NCBI GenBank assembly: GCA_003477305.1
Contig: DMTN01000051.1
Location: 61,041 to 77,715, forward strand
Reading direction: 5' to 3'
DNA length: 16,675 bases
Source: Acholeplasmatales bacterium
GTDB taxonomy: Bacteria > Bacillota_I > Bacilli_A > Izemoplasmatales > Hujiaoplasmataceae
Part shown: positions 7,344-15,416 of the stretch, piece after piece
Layout: each line of letters begins with the position of its first letter
Numbering within the stretch: the first letter of the stretch is position 1
Program-made: the position numbers and the translations under genes
Notes under the pieces: model-generated
The model's database searches: none
Seen by the model: the letters and a program-made list of their open reading frames with translations, nothing else
What the model was told of the DNA's origin: nothing

Positions 7344-9740
7344 TTATTCGACGCGGATCGCAATCGTCAGTTCGGGCCGTCCGGCCGCGACAATCCGGAC
7401 TTCCTGGTCGCCGGTTTCGCCGGTGGTCTTGACGTAGACGCCGATCGACCCGCCGATCAGCGCCTGCACTTTGGGGCCGATGACCTCGAGCCCCGCGGTC
7501 GTCTGTACCGTGAAGGCGTCGCTCGCATAGGGCAAGTCGTTTCCGCGCTCGTCGGTCATCCGGACCACGATGCGGGTACAATCATAGGTGTCGCCATGGA
7601 CGAGGACGGTGTCGTCGGGGGTCGCGGAGAGATTCATCGCGCGGTGGGCGCCCTTCACGACGGTCGCGACGAGTTGCTCGTCTTTATATCCTTCGAAGCG
7701 GTATTGCGAGCCTTCCGTCCCCCAGTCGCCGATGTACTTGCCATAGAGGCGTTCGGCGTCGGCGAAGGTGAAGCCGCGGAAGCCGATCAGCCAGGCGGCG
7801 CGCAATTTGTCCGGTAGCGGCATATCCATGCCGTACTTGCCAAAGGCGATGAGCAGCTTTTTCGCCGTCTTCGCGACGTCTTTCGGATAGTCCCCGCTTT
7901 CGGCGATCTGGTTGCCATAGTAGTCGGCGACGACGACGGGCGCGTGGGGGACGCTCGGATAGCGGACCCAGTCGGAAAAGAACGTTTCGATGAATGTGCC
8001 GTTGCGGTACACCTTCACGTGATCGCAGTTCGTGAAGATCACCGTCGGCGGCATGCGCGACTGCGCATGATCGCCCATCGTCATCGCCGAGGCGACGACG
8101 AGGACCGGCTTCTGTTCCTGCTGGGAGGCGTAGGCGGCCGCGGCGTATTTCGGGATCCGGAACATGTCCATGACGCCGTGGTAACAGATCCGGTCGCCGG
8201 AGCCGAACTCGACGTGGGTGTTGTAGTCGGACATGCACCAGCCGACGGCGCCGCAGGCGTCCTCGAACTTGAACACGGAATCGAGGACCTGCATGTGGCG
8301 GAGGGCGTGTTCGACGCGCTTCTGTTCGTGATCGAACTTCTTCGTCGGGAAGATGTGGCCGTGGTGTTCGGTGACGAGATAGGGAACCTCCAAGCCTGTC
8401 ACCTTGCGTGGCGCGACGAGGCCCGGATTGGTGCCGATATGGCTGAAGTCGTTGTAGGTGTAGACGTCCTCGAGCAGTTCGCTCTTCTTGAAGTTGCGGA
8501 CCCCGGCGGTCTGGCGGGAGTCGTCGAGGGCGTGGGCGATCTCGTTGGTCTTCAGGTAGAAGTCGTGGTCGTCGGCGGATTCGTTGATGCGGACGCCCCA
8601 CAGCACGATCGACGGATGGTTATAATGGGCAAGGATCATCGCTTCGAGGTTCTTGCAGGAAAGATCCTTGAAATGCTCGTCGCCGATGTACTGCCAGCCC
8701 GGGATCTCCTCGAAAACGAGCAGTCCGAGTTCATCGCAGCGATCGATGAAATGATCGCTTTGCATATAGTGCGAGGTGCGTACGAGGTTGCATCCGAGTT
8801 CGCGCTTGAGGATCTCGGCGTCCTTTGCCTGGATCCGCTTGGGCATCGCATAGCCGACATACGGATAACTCTGGTGGCGGTTGAGGCCGACGAGCTTGAT
8901 CTTCCGATTGTTCAAAACGAAGCCTTCGTGCGTGAACTGGGCGGTGCGGAAACCGAACCGGACACGCTCCTTGTCGACTTCGAGGCCGTCGACCGCAAGC
9001 GTCACTTCGAGTTCGTAGAGGACCGGATGGTCGAGATCCCAGCGATCGATGCGCGGAACCAGTTTGCGCAGAATGAACAGCTTGTCCTGGAGTTCGGGGT
9101 GATCTTCGGTCTGCCCCACCCGGACGCCGTCACGTTCGATTTTCGTCGTCACGAGAACCGCCCCGGCAGGCGCTGCGCTCAGGGCGACGCGCATCTCGAG
9201 GATCATCTCGTGTTCCTCGAGGCTGGGCGCCTCCAGCGTCTTCACATGGAGGTAGCGGATCGCAAGCGCCGGCCGCACGAGCAAGGCGACCTCGCGGTAG
9301 ATGCCGCCGTAGCAGAGATAATCGACGACGTGTCCGAAGGGCGGCACGTCCTTGATTTCGCGGGAATCGACCCGCACGACGAGGCGGTTCGAACCGCTCG
9401 GATTCAGATAGGGCGTGAGATCGAAGGAAAACGGCGTGAAACCCCCTTCATGGGAGCCGACGACGTTCCCGTTCAGCCACACGTCGGCCGATGTCATGAC
9501 GGCGCCGAAACGGATCGAAACGCGTTCCCCGTCAGACCGTTCGGGCGTGGCGAATTCCTTGACGTAGGTGGAGACGAACTGATAGCTCCGTTCGTCGAAA
9601 TCATGGTAGGGAAGTTCCTTCACGGTGTGCGGCAGCGATACCTTCGCCGCTCCCTCAGGAAGGACGGAAGAGGTCACGAAAGAATCCTCGAACGACGAAA
9701 GAAACTGCCAGTCAAAATTGATCGGGATGTCTTTTCTCAT
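7344..9740 (-). CDS. Glycoside hydrolase family 2 (beta-galactosidase-like)
   Basis: A 798-residue enzyme with the GH2 layout: N-terminal jelly-roll (about 5-155, with SADVWLNGNVVGSHEGGFTPF), an immunoglobulin-like domain (about 160-265), a TIM barrel (about 270-545) and C-terminal beta domains. The acid/base is E387 in WGVRINES. The nucleophile is E458 in VTEHHGHIFP. GLNRHQ (285-290) and RTSHY (321-325) are typical barrel motifs. The family releases beta-linked galactose, glucuronic acid or mannose; this subtype looks most like beta-galactosidase, but specificity cannot be fixed by eye. There is no signal peptide, so it is cytoplasmic. Its ATG overlaps the stop of the upstream GH36 gene (ATGA), which implies translational coupling as the last gene of the operon. 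Confidence 0.92.
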   Translation of the reverse strand: MRKDIPINFDWQFLSSFEDSFVTSSVLPEGAAKVSLPHTVKELPYHDFDERSYQFVSTYVKEFATPERSDGERVSIRFGAVMTSADVWLNGNVVGSHEGGFTPFSFDLTPYLNPSGSNRLVVRVDSREIKDVPPFGHVVDYLCYGGIYREVALLVRPALAIRYLHVKTLEAPSLEEHEMILEMRVALSAAPAGAVLVTTKIERDGVRVGQTEDHPELQDKLFILRKLVPRIDRWDLDHPVLYELEVTLAVDGLEVDKERVRFGFRTAQFTHEGFVLNNRKIKLVGLNRHQSYPYVGYAMPKRIQAKDAEILKRELGCNLVRTSHYMQSDHFIDRCDELGLLVFEEIPGWQYIGDEHFKDLSCKNLEAMILAHYNHPSIVLWGVRINESADDHDFYLKTNEIAHALDDSRQTAGVRNFKKSELLEDVYTYNDFSHIGTNPGLVAPRKVTGLEVPYLVTEHHGHIFPTKKFDHEQKRVEHALRHMQVLDSVFKFEDACGAVGWCMSDYNTHVEFGSGDRICYHGVMDMFRIPKYAAAAYASQQEQKPVLVVASAMTMGDHAQSRMPPTVIFTNCDHVKVYRNGTFIETFFSDWVRYPSVPHAPVVVADYYGNQIAESGDYPKDVAKTAKKLLIAFGKYGMDMPLPDKLRAAWLIGFRGFTFADAERLYGKYIGDWGTEGSQYRFEGYKDEQLVATVVKGAHRAMNLSATPDDTVLVHGDTYDCTRIVVRMTDERGNDLPYASDAFTVQTTAGLEVIGPKVQALIGGSIGVYVKTTGETGDQEVRIVAAGRPELTIAIRVE

Positions 9741-12112
9741 ACGCGGGGTTCGATCCTTTCCGAGGCTTTGATGTGGTAGACGCGGGATCCGAAATCGCCC
9801 ATCAGACGGATCTCGGCGGTATAGCCCGAACCGATGTAGCGCTGCTTCGGCACGAAGCCGTGGCGGGTGAGCACATCGCCCTTGACGGCGATTTCGTCTT
9901 TTTCCGTTTCCATCATGTAGTGGTCGGCGAGAAGATGGAAGATCAGGCCTTTCGCCGGTACTTTGATCGGCAGGGCGTGGCGGGCAAGGTCGCCGAAGGT
10001 GCGGAGATTGACATATTGGGGACGCTTGACGATCTTGTATGCGGAATCGGCCTTGAGCCCGGCGACGGGGATCTTCTCGGCGACGCCGTTGGGCTTCGCC
10101 AACAGCTGATAGAGCCCGACGAGGGCTTCGCGGCCGTCTTCGGATACGCTCATCCAGAGGCAGTCGTTTCCCGAAAACGGGCTTTTCAAACGATAGAACC
10201 GGCCGAATTGGAGCAATTTCCGATGTTCCTTGTAGAAGGCGATTTGCCGCTTGATGACGGCGCGGTCGAAATACGACAGTTTCGCGAAGTCGAGTTCGTA
10301 GCCGAGCAAGCCGAAGATCGCCGTATTGAAGCGGGTCTCGATCGGCGTATTGCGGATCGTCTGGGCATTGGGGACCGCGGAAACGTGCGCGCCCATCGTC
10401 GAGGGCGGATAAACGATGCTGGTGCCGTACTGGATGAACAACCGCTCGATCCCGTCGGAGTCATCGGAGGTCCACGTCTGCGGCATGTATCGAAGCATCC
10501 CGAGGTCGAAGCGGTTTCCCCCGGAAGCGCAGGATTCGAAGAGCATCGCCGGATAGCGGGTGGTGAGCCGATCGAGCAGTTCGTAGAGGCCGAGGACGTA
10601 GCGGTGCGCGAATTCGCCCTGGTGCTCGCAGTCGAGAGCACCCGAGAAGATGTCGGAGAAACTGCGGTTCATGTCCCATTTGCAATAGGTGATCGGCGCC
10701 GAATCGAAGAGCGCCGTCAGTTTTCCAAAAAGATAGTCCCGGACTGCGGGGCGGGTCAAATCGAGGATCAGCTGATGCCGGCCGAGCGAGGGGGTTCGGG
10801 CGGGATGCTTGACCGCCCAGTCCGGATGCGCCCGGTAGAGATCGCTGTCGGGATTGACCATCTCGGGTTCGACCCAGATCCCGAAATCGAGGCCGATCCG
10901 GTTGATCCGACGGGCCAGTCCGGGAATTCCGTCGGGCAGTTTCCGACGATCGGCTTCCCAGTCGCCGAGCGACCGGAGATCGTCGTCGCGGTGCCCGAAC
11001 CAGCCGTCGTCGAGGACGAATAATTCGACGCCCGCCTTTTTGGCAAGGCGGGCGAGGCGAAGGATTTTGCGTTGGTTGAAGTCGAACATGGTCGCTTCCC
11101 AGTTGTTGGCGAGGATCGGCCGCTCGCGTTTCTGCCATTGCGGGCTGACGAGGTGGTCGTTGACCACGTCGTGGAGGTTCTGCGACAGGCGGGTCATGCC
11201 GGAGGCGGAATAGGTGAGGACCGCCTCGGGCGTCGCAAACGTACATCCCGGTTCGAGGTTCCAGTAGAAATCGAAACTGTTGATGCCCATCATGACGCGC
11301 AAAAGACCGTGCGGGTTGACTTCCGCGGTGGCTTCGAAGTTGCCGCTGTAGACGAGCGCGAAGCCGTAGCATTCCCCTTGGTCTTCGACCGTATAAGGCC
11401 GTTTGATCGCGATGAAGGGATTGTGGTCGGCGGAGGAAACGCCGCGCTTCGAATCGATTTTGACGATGCCCGGACGCAGGGTCCGGTCGTGGATGTGGCG
11501 TTCGCGGATCCAGGCGCCGTCCAAGGTGACGAGTTCGTAGTCCCCGGCGGGGAAGTCGACATTCGCGGACAGGCATTTCTCGATCATCACCTTGCCCGCG
11601 CCGATGTTTTTCACGACGGCGCGGCGGACGATCGCGTCTGCTTCGACGAAGACGGTGTAATAGAGATCGATCGATAACCCGGCGACGGGATCGGCGACGG
11701 TGACCAAAAGCGTTTCGGCGATCTCGCCGGGTTTGGCGAACGTCGCCGGGAGTTCCGGTACGTCCGGCTTCAGCGCCAGAATCTCATGCGAAACCACCTT
11801 GAAGTCGGTGATCCGGGAGCCGTCGGGCAACCGGAAATGGACCATCGGATCGCGGAAATCGCCCTTGCCGTAGGACGAAACCTCGAGCCGTGCCAGGTTC
11901 AGATTGAAGGAACGGTCGGCTTCATCATACACGATTTGGGAACCGACTTCGATCTTGTGGGAAACTTCGAGGGTGGCGGTGTCGATCGGCGCGTCGAGCC
12001 GGGCGCCGTAGTAGACATGTCCAAGATGGCCGCTCGGTAAAATCCGGCAGACGTAGGTCGTATCGGTCGTTGAAAGGATGAAGCTTTTTTGTTCGGCGTC
12101 GAATCGGATCAT
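9737..12112 (-). CDS. Glycoside hydrolase family 36 alpha-galactosidase
   Basis: A 791-residue enzyme with an N-terminal beta-supersandwich (to about 325), a TIM barrel (about 333-650) and a C-terminal beta domain ending in the usual GDFGSRVYHI. Key motifs are VLDDGW (366-371), the nucleophile D480 in CKWDMNR, ESCASGG (526-532) and the acid/base D550 in WTSDDSDG. The family hydrolyses alpha-1,6-linked galactose from melibiose, raffinose-type sugars or galactomannan fragments. Some members act on alpha-N-acetylgalactosamine, which matters given the adjacent amino-sugar-type kinase. It is somewhat longer than the roughly 730 residues of AgaA-type enzymes. No signal peptide. It sits four bases after the kinase stop, and its Shine-Dalgarno (AAGGAG) lies within the kinase C-terminal codons. 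Confidence 0.94.
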   Translation of the reverse strand: MIRFDAEQKSFILSTTDTTYVCRILPSGHLGHVYYGARLDAPIDTATLEVSHKIEVGSQIVYDEADRSFNLNLARLEVSSYGKGDFRDPMVHFRLPDGSRITDFKVVSHEILALKPDVPELPATFAKPGEIAETLLVTVADPVAGLSIDLYYTVFVEADAIVRRAVVKNIGAGKVMIEKCLSANVDFPAGDYELVTLDGAWIRERHIHDRTLRPGIVKIDSKRGVSSADHNPFIAIKRPYTVEDQGECYGFALVYSGNFEATAEVNPHGLLRVMMGINSFDFYWNLEPGCTFATPEAVLTYSASGMTRLSQNLHDVVNDHLVSPQWQKRERPILANNWEATMFDFNQRKILRLARLAKKAGVELFVLDDGWFGHRDDDLRSLGDWEADRRKLPDGIPGLARRINRIGLDFGIWVEPEMVNPDSDLYRAHPDWAVKHPARTPSLGRHQLILDLTRPAVRDYLFGKLTALFDSAPITYCKWDMNRSFSDIFSGALDCEHQGEFAHRYVLGLYELLDRLTTRYPAMLFESCASGGNRFDLGMLRYMPQTWTSDDSDGIERLFIQYGTSIVYPPSTMGAHVSAVPNAQTIRNTPIETRFNTAIFGLLGYELDFAKLSYFDRAVIKRQIAFYKEHRKLLQFGRFYRLKSPFSGNDCLWMSVSEDGREALVGLYQLLAKPNGVAEKIPVAGLKADSAYKIVKRPQYVNLRTFGDLARHALPIKVPAKGLIFHLLADHYMMETEKDEIAVKGDVLTRHGFVPKQRYIGSGYTAEIRLMGDFGSRVYHIKASERIEPRV

Positions 12113-12116
12113 CGGA

Positions 12117-13040
12117 TCACATCTCCTTCCCGCCGGGCTTGTCCGGAAGCGATTTCGCGATCAAGGCGGCGGCGTGCGCCGGGTCGTAGAACGGTTTGGC
12201 GATCCGGATCGCGGGTGAGATCTTGCGGATGTTTTGGAGAAACAGGTCGCGGTAGGCGGTGTCGGCGTTGCCGAGGCTGCCCACGATCACGAGGTCGCAG
12301 CCGTCGAATCCGAGTCGCCGATAGACCGTTTCGACGAGCAGCCGGATCTCATCCGCCGCATCGGCGATGATCTTGTAGGCGTACTGGTCGACCGTCGCAT
12401 AGGCGGTGACGATCGGCGCGAGCTTCGCTACAGCGGTGCGGTTGATCGTATCGAAATATTGAACCAGGGTCGGGAAGTCGGTGATGCCGAGCGCGGTTCG
12501 GAGTGCCGCGCTGAAGTCGCTTGCGGGATGGCGTCCGTCGATGACGCGGGCATAATGCTTGAGCGCCATGAAGCCCAGATCGAAGCCGCTGCCGGCGTCG
12601 CCTTCCTTGTAATGATAACCGCCGGTGCGCCAGCTTTTGCCTTCGTGGATCCCGAAGCAGACGGAGCCGGTGCCGATGATGAGGGTCATGCCTTCGAGCG
12701 TGCCGTTATTGCTGGCAAGGGCGTTGTTCACGTCGTTTTCGACGCCGACGCGGGCGCCTTCGAGAACGAACGGAAGCTTCTTGAGGGCGGTGGCGTACCG
12801 TTCGATGTCGCGCGTGCCGGCGATTCCGCCGAGACCGGCGAAGACGGCCGAAACGGGATGTTTTTCGGGAAGCGCATCATAGGTGGCCGTCAAACTGGCC
12901 AAGGACGTTTCGAGCGAAACGGTGTCGATCGACGAAGCCGGTCCGAACGCTTCCGAAACGACGCGCCCGGCATCGTCGATGAGGCAGGCGCGGGTCTTCG
13001 TTCCGCCGCCGTCGAATCCGAGATAATAGCTGGTTGCCAT
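12117..13040 (-). CDS. BadF/BadG/BcrA-type sugar kinase (N-acetylglucosamine kinase-like)
   Basis: A 307-residue actin-fold kinase. The phosphate-1 motif is GFDGGGTKT (8-16). VENDVNNAL (100-108) supplies D103, the probable catalytic base. The phosphate-2 loop is IIGTGSVCFG (121-130), the family motif GDAGSG is at 147-152, and the adenosine site is VIVGSLGNAD (251-260), followed by DPAHAAALIA. Family members phosphorylate N-acetylglucosamine, glucosamine or related hexoses with ATP, and some are 2-hydroxyacyl-CoA dehydratase activators. The activator role is unlikely here, because the neighbours are glycosidases and no paired Fe-S cysteines are seen. An ATG at 13046 is only one base from the Shine-Dalgarno, so the ATG at 13040 is preferred. 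It is the first gene of the kinase-GH36-GH2 operon. Substrate inferred, not proven. Confidence 0.87.
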   Translation of the reverse strand: MATSYYLGFDGGGTKTRACLIDDAGRVVSEAFGPASSIDTVSLETSLASLTATYDALPEKHPVSAVFAGLGGIAGTRDIERYATALKKLPFVLEGARVGVENDVNNALASNNGTLEGMTLIIGTGSVCFGIHEGKSWRTGGYHYKEGDAGSGFDLGFMALKHYARVIDGRHPASDFSAALRTALGITDFPTLVQYFDTINRTAVAKLAPIVTAYATVDQYAYKIIADAADEIRLLVETVYRRLGFDGCDLVIVGSLGNADTAYRDLFLQNIRKISPAIRIAKPFYDPAHAAALIAKSLPDKPGGKEM

Positions 13041-13047
13041 AGTCATT

Positions 13048-13054
13048 CCCCTTC
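13048..13054 (-). promoter_or_regulatory. Ribosome binding site that decides the kinase start
   Basis: GAAGGGG ends one base before the ATG at 13046 but seven bases before the ATG at 13040. Only the second spacing is workable, which removes three residues from the longest reading frame. Confidence 0.75.
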
Positions 13055-13056
13055 AC

Positions 13057-13084
13057 AAAAGATGATACCGTTTCGGGCATCATC
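13057..13084 (-). terminator. Hairpin plus short T-run between permease and kinase genes
   Basis: On the minus strand GATGATGCC pairs with GGTATCATC (one G-T wobble) around a six-base loop, followed by TTTT. It lies about 43 bases after the permease stop and could terminate that unit, or attenuate read-through into the glycosidase operon. The loop region also resembles a catabolite-response element (13063-13076), with seven of nine constrained bases matching. No clear promoter for the kinase operon is visible in this 80-bp gap. Confidence 0.5.
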
Positions 13085-13111
13085 TCGATATCGTGGAATC
13101 GATGTCGTCAC

Positions 13112-13124
13112 GGTCGAATCGACC
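13112..13124. promoter_or_regulatory. Perfect 13-bp palindrome upstream of the glycosidase operon
   Basis: GGTCGA and TCGACC flank a single central base, immediately downstream of the permease stop codon. Its position before the kinase-GH36-GH2 genes would suit an operator, but short palindromes also occur by chance and no regulator is assigned. Confidence 0.3.
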
Positions 13125-13126
13125 AT

Positions 13127-13849
13127 TTACTTCTGTTCGGTGGCGATGACGTACTGCTTGAAATACGGAATGATGATGAAGAGGGACAAAAGCACGCCAT
13201 AGGCAAGCTGCAGGCCGACCGCCAGGATCAGGAGCCAAACCTCCGAGAAGACGCAGCCGGCAACGATATTGTCGATCAGCACGCCGGATAGATAAGCCGG
13301 CGAGATGATCAGATAATACTGGAAGCGGAGCGGAATGATGCCGTTGGAATAAAGGATCGCGGTGAGCGAGAACACGACGATGTAGGCGACGTAGGAGAGC
13401 GACAGGACGGAAGTCGTTTTGCTGATGATGGAGAGGGAAATGCCGATCAGGATGTGCAAGAGTGCACCGAGCATGTAGGCGAGGAACAAGAGCAGGAAAC
13501 TGATCTCATATTGCGCAATCGCCATCGCGATGATGAAGCAGACGATCGGAATCGTCATCACGGCCAACGCCGAGAGGACTTTGGAAAAAACCAGGAATCC
13601 TGATTTCAGCGGTGAAAAGACAAAGGGGAGGAGCGTTCCTTCCTCGCGGTCGATGAACAGCGAGATCGAGAACACGACGACCGGGAGGATGAAGATGCTG
13701 ACGTAGATGAAGTTGGTCGGGTCAATGACCGGAAACAAGATGATCGCCAATGAAAACAGGAACGTCAAAACCATGATGAACAGGACGATCCGATAACTCC
13801 ATAGACGTTTCAGGTCGCTCCACACTAGATTGAAGAACGTTTTGATCAT
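13127..13849 (-). CDS. ABC-2-type transporter permease
   Basis: A 240-residue integral membrane protein with six predicted helices, near 21-40, 47-66, 90-111, 115-141, 147-167 and 203-229. After helix 2 it has the motif DREEGT, then PFVFSPLKSGFLVFSK, which is characteristic of ABC-2 permeases that export drugs, lipids or polymers. Its start overlaps the stop of the preceding TetR/ABC-like gene (ATGA), so the two are translationally coupled and presumably form one complex. Odd point: the only ATPase-like partner encoded here has lost its catalytic motifs, so either another ATPase drives this permease or it is not a conventional pump. Substrate unknown. Confidence 0.88.
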   Translation of the reverse strand: MIKTFFNLVWSDLKRLWSYRIVLFIMVLTFLFSLAIILFPVIDPTNFIYVSIFILPVVVFSISLFIDREEGTLLPFVFSPLKSGFLVFSKVLSALAVMTIPIVCFIIAMAIAQYEISFLLLFLAYMLGALLHILIGISLSIISKTTSVLSLSYVAYIVVFSLTAILYSNGIIPLRFQYYLIISPAYLSGVLIDNIVAGCVFSEVWLLILAVGLQLAYGVLLSLFIIIPYFKQYVIATEQK

Positions 13850-15288
13850 GACAGTTCAGCCCCCGTTTCCATTTTGAAGATTTCCGCTCCCGTCATGGCG
13901 CGGGTTTCGATGCCAAGAATCTTGTTGGTGACGATGAAATCCCGGAACTCCGGTTTCGATAATGATTCCAGCGGAAAGCGGGTCCGATGTGCAAGTCCGC
14001 CTTCCAAATAGTCGACGACGATCATCTTCTGCGCATATAAGCTGCGAAGTTCTTCGGTCGATGCGATCCGTACCGCATTGCCCTTCACGATGAAGGCGAT
14101 GCGGTCGGCGATGAACAGCGCTTCATCAATTAATGATGTACATAGTATTATTGTATTTCCAATACGTTTTCTTTTCAATAACATTCGTGAAATTCGTTCC
14201 CGGTCATCCGGATTCAAGCCTTCAATGGCGCGGTCGATCACCAGTACCTTGGCGTCGCTTGCGAACAAGCAGGCGAATTCGGTTTTGGTCTTGATGGCGT
14301 CTCGAAGTCGGTCGAGACGGATATCGGGTACTTCATCCAGTCCGAGTTCCGTCAGGAATGCCGCCTCTCGATCGGAACCCGGATTGATTCCGGCCTGACG
14401 CAGATGCCAGCGGAGTGTCCGATTCGATTTGATGCCGGCGGGTATCATCGCGGTTCCTTTCGAGCCTAATTCGACGAGTGTCGGGGAGAAGACTCGGCCG
14501 TCATCGGAGCGCGGTCCGAGAACCCCGTTGATCAGATTGCCAAGGTTCGATTTGCCGGGATCCCGACCGACCAAAGCGACGATTTCTCCGCTTGAGATGG
14601 CGAAATCGACATCGTCGGTCGGCGTTTGACCTCCCATTGTATCATAATCGACAGTTCCGAACTTGATAACGGGTTCAAGTTCCGCGTTTTCGCCTTCGTA
14701 GGCAGAATGGATCATCGCTTGTGCGATTTTCATCGGTTCCGTCCAAACGCCATCGATGCGGGCGACACGGTCGAGATGATACAACGTCATTTGCGCCAGA
14801 TTGCCGAAGACGCGTGTCGACTCGCAGGATGGTGAGCTCTCCGAAAGCAGGCTTCGCAAGGAATGGATCAGTCGTTCGATCGGCGAATTGCTGAGGATGA
14901 GTTTGAGATTCGGATGAACTGTCGCGAGTTCATCATAGAGTCGTGCGTAGAGTGCGAGATATCGATGGTCGAGATTTCCGAGGCGATAAAGCGATGAAAT
15001 CATTGCGGCCAGTCCTGTTGCGACCCCTCTCGTGTCGACGATGGATCGATAGTCTTTGTCAAGGAGTTCGGCGTGGCGGGCAAAGACGGTTTCAAGGAGG
15101 GCGGCGTACAATTCGTATTTATCTGCAAAGCGATAATAAAAACTGCCTTTATTGAAACCGGATTGTTTGAGAATTTCGTTCAACGATGCCGCTTCGAAAT
15201 CCCGCGAGGCGAATTCATCGAGCGTCGCATCCAATAGTCTTGGATTGCTTTGCAGAACATAAGACCGATCGGTCGTGACGTTTCTCAT
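13846..15288 (-). CDS. TetR-type regulator fused to a catalytically degraded ABC ATPase-like domain
   Basis: A 480-residue protein. Residues 17-69 are a TetR helix-turn-helix with LNEILKQSGFNKGSFYYRF, followed by a helical domain to about 200. Residues 205-425 align to an ABC ATPase from GEIVALVG through IAFIVKG. Every working motif is altered. The P-loop is GRDPGKS (241-247), one residue short but keeping K246 and S247. The Q-loop Gln is Ala284. The LSGGQ position reads LRDAI (328-332). The Walker B Asp352 is followed by Arg353 instead of Glu, and the switch His is Ser385. The D-loop survives as GLNP. The tail (about 425-480) is unassigned. The frame is intact and packed against the permease gene, so this is not simple decay. 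The ATG at 15288 lies nine bases after AAGGTG; a GTG at 15300 overlaps that site and is not preferred. Probable role: repressor of its own operon that senses ligand, nucleotide or permease state. Confidence 0.85.
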   Translation of the reverse strand: MRNVTTDRSYVLQSNPRLLDATLDEFASRDFEAASLNEILKQSGFNKGSFYYRFADKYELYAALLETVFARHAELLDKDYRSIVDTRGVATGLAAMISSLYRLGNLDHRYLALYARLYDELATVHPNLKLILSNSPIERLIHSLRSLLSESSPSCESTRVFGNLAQMTLYHLDRVARIDGVWTEPMKIAQAMIHSAYEGENAELEPVIKFGTVDYDTMGGQTPTDDVDFAISSGEIVALVGRDPGKSNLGNLINGVLGPRSDDGRVFSPTLVELGSKGTAMIPAGIKSNRTLRWHLRQAGINPGSDREAAFLTELGLDEVPDIRLDRLRDAIKTKTEFACLFASDAKVLVIDRAIEGLNPDDRERISRMLLKRKRIGNTIILCTSLIDEALFIADRIAFIVKGNAVRIASTEELRSLYAQKMIVVDYLEGGLAHRTRFPLESLSKPEFRDFIVTNKILGIETRAMTGAEIFKMETGAELS

Positions 15289-15297
15289 CTGCCAGAA

Positions 15298-15303
15298 CAC
15301 CTT
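15298..15303 (-). promoter_or_regulatory. Ribosome binding site of the TetR/ABC-like gene
   Basis: AAGGTG is followed by nine bases and then the ATG at 15288. The upstream in-frame GTG (15300) is part of this site, so it is a poor start. Confidence 0.65.
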
Positions 15304-15304
15304 C

Positions 15305-15334
15305 TATACCATGTGGTCTATACCATCTGGTATA
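15305..15334. promoter_or_regulatory. Two overlapping palindromic operators for the TetR-type regulator
   Basis: The right site, TATACCATCTGGTATA (15319-15334), is a perfect 7-bp inverted repeat with a two-base centre. The left site, TATACCATGTGGTCTA (15305-15320), differs from perfect symmetry at one position. The centres are 14 bp apart and share two bases. The pair begins directly after the -10 box and covers the expected transcription start, the usual place for TetR autorepression. Confidence 0.85.
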
Positions 15335-15363
15335 ATTGTATTCCGTTCTGCGAAATATGTCAA
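15335..15363 (-). promoter_or_regulatory. Near-consensus promoter of the TetR/ABC-like and permease operon
   Basis: The minus strand carries a perfect TTGACA (15363-15358), a 17-bp spacer and TACAAT (15340-15335). The start point should fall near 15328, inside the operator pair. So strong a promoter implies that the repressor sets the expression level. Confidence 0.88.
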
Positions 15364-15372
15364 TTGGATTTC

Positions 15373-15409
15373 TTTTTTTGGATGTTTTTTGTTTAATCTG
15401 GCGATTTTT
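15373..15409 (-). promoter_or_regulatory. Phased A-tracts upstream of the -35 box (UP-like element)
   Basis: T-runs on the plus strand at 15373-15379, 15385-15390 and 15405-15409 are A-tracts on the promoter strand, spaced at roughly one to two helical turns. This is typical of UP elements or curved DNA that strengthen promoters. Confidence 0.45.
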
Positions 15410-15416
15410 CAGAAAC

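Noticed and set aside
7944..11677. Long plus-strand frames (611, 416 and 201 codons) over the glycosidase genes
   Set aside because: They are shadows of the GC-rich GH2 and GH36 genes, whose catalytic motifs are unmistakable on the minus strand.
14480..14600. Frameshift or sequencing error as the cause of the short P-loop
   Set aside because: The P-loop is short by exactly one codon, the frame is intact on both sides, and four other ABC motifs far away are degraded too.
15289..15300. GTG start at 15300 for the TetR/ABC-like protein
   Set aside because: The GTG is part of the Shine-Dalgarno AAGGTG; the ATG at 15288 has correct spacing.
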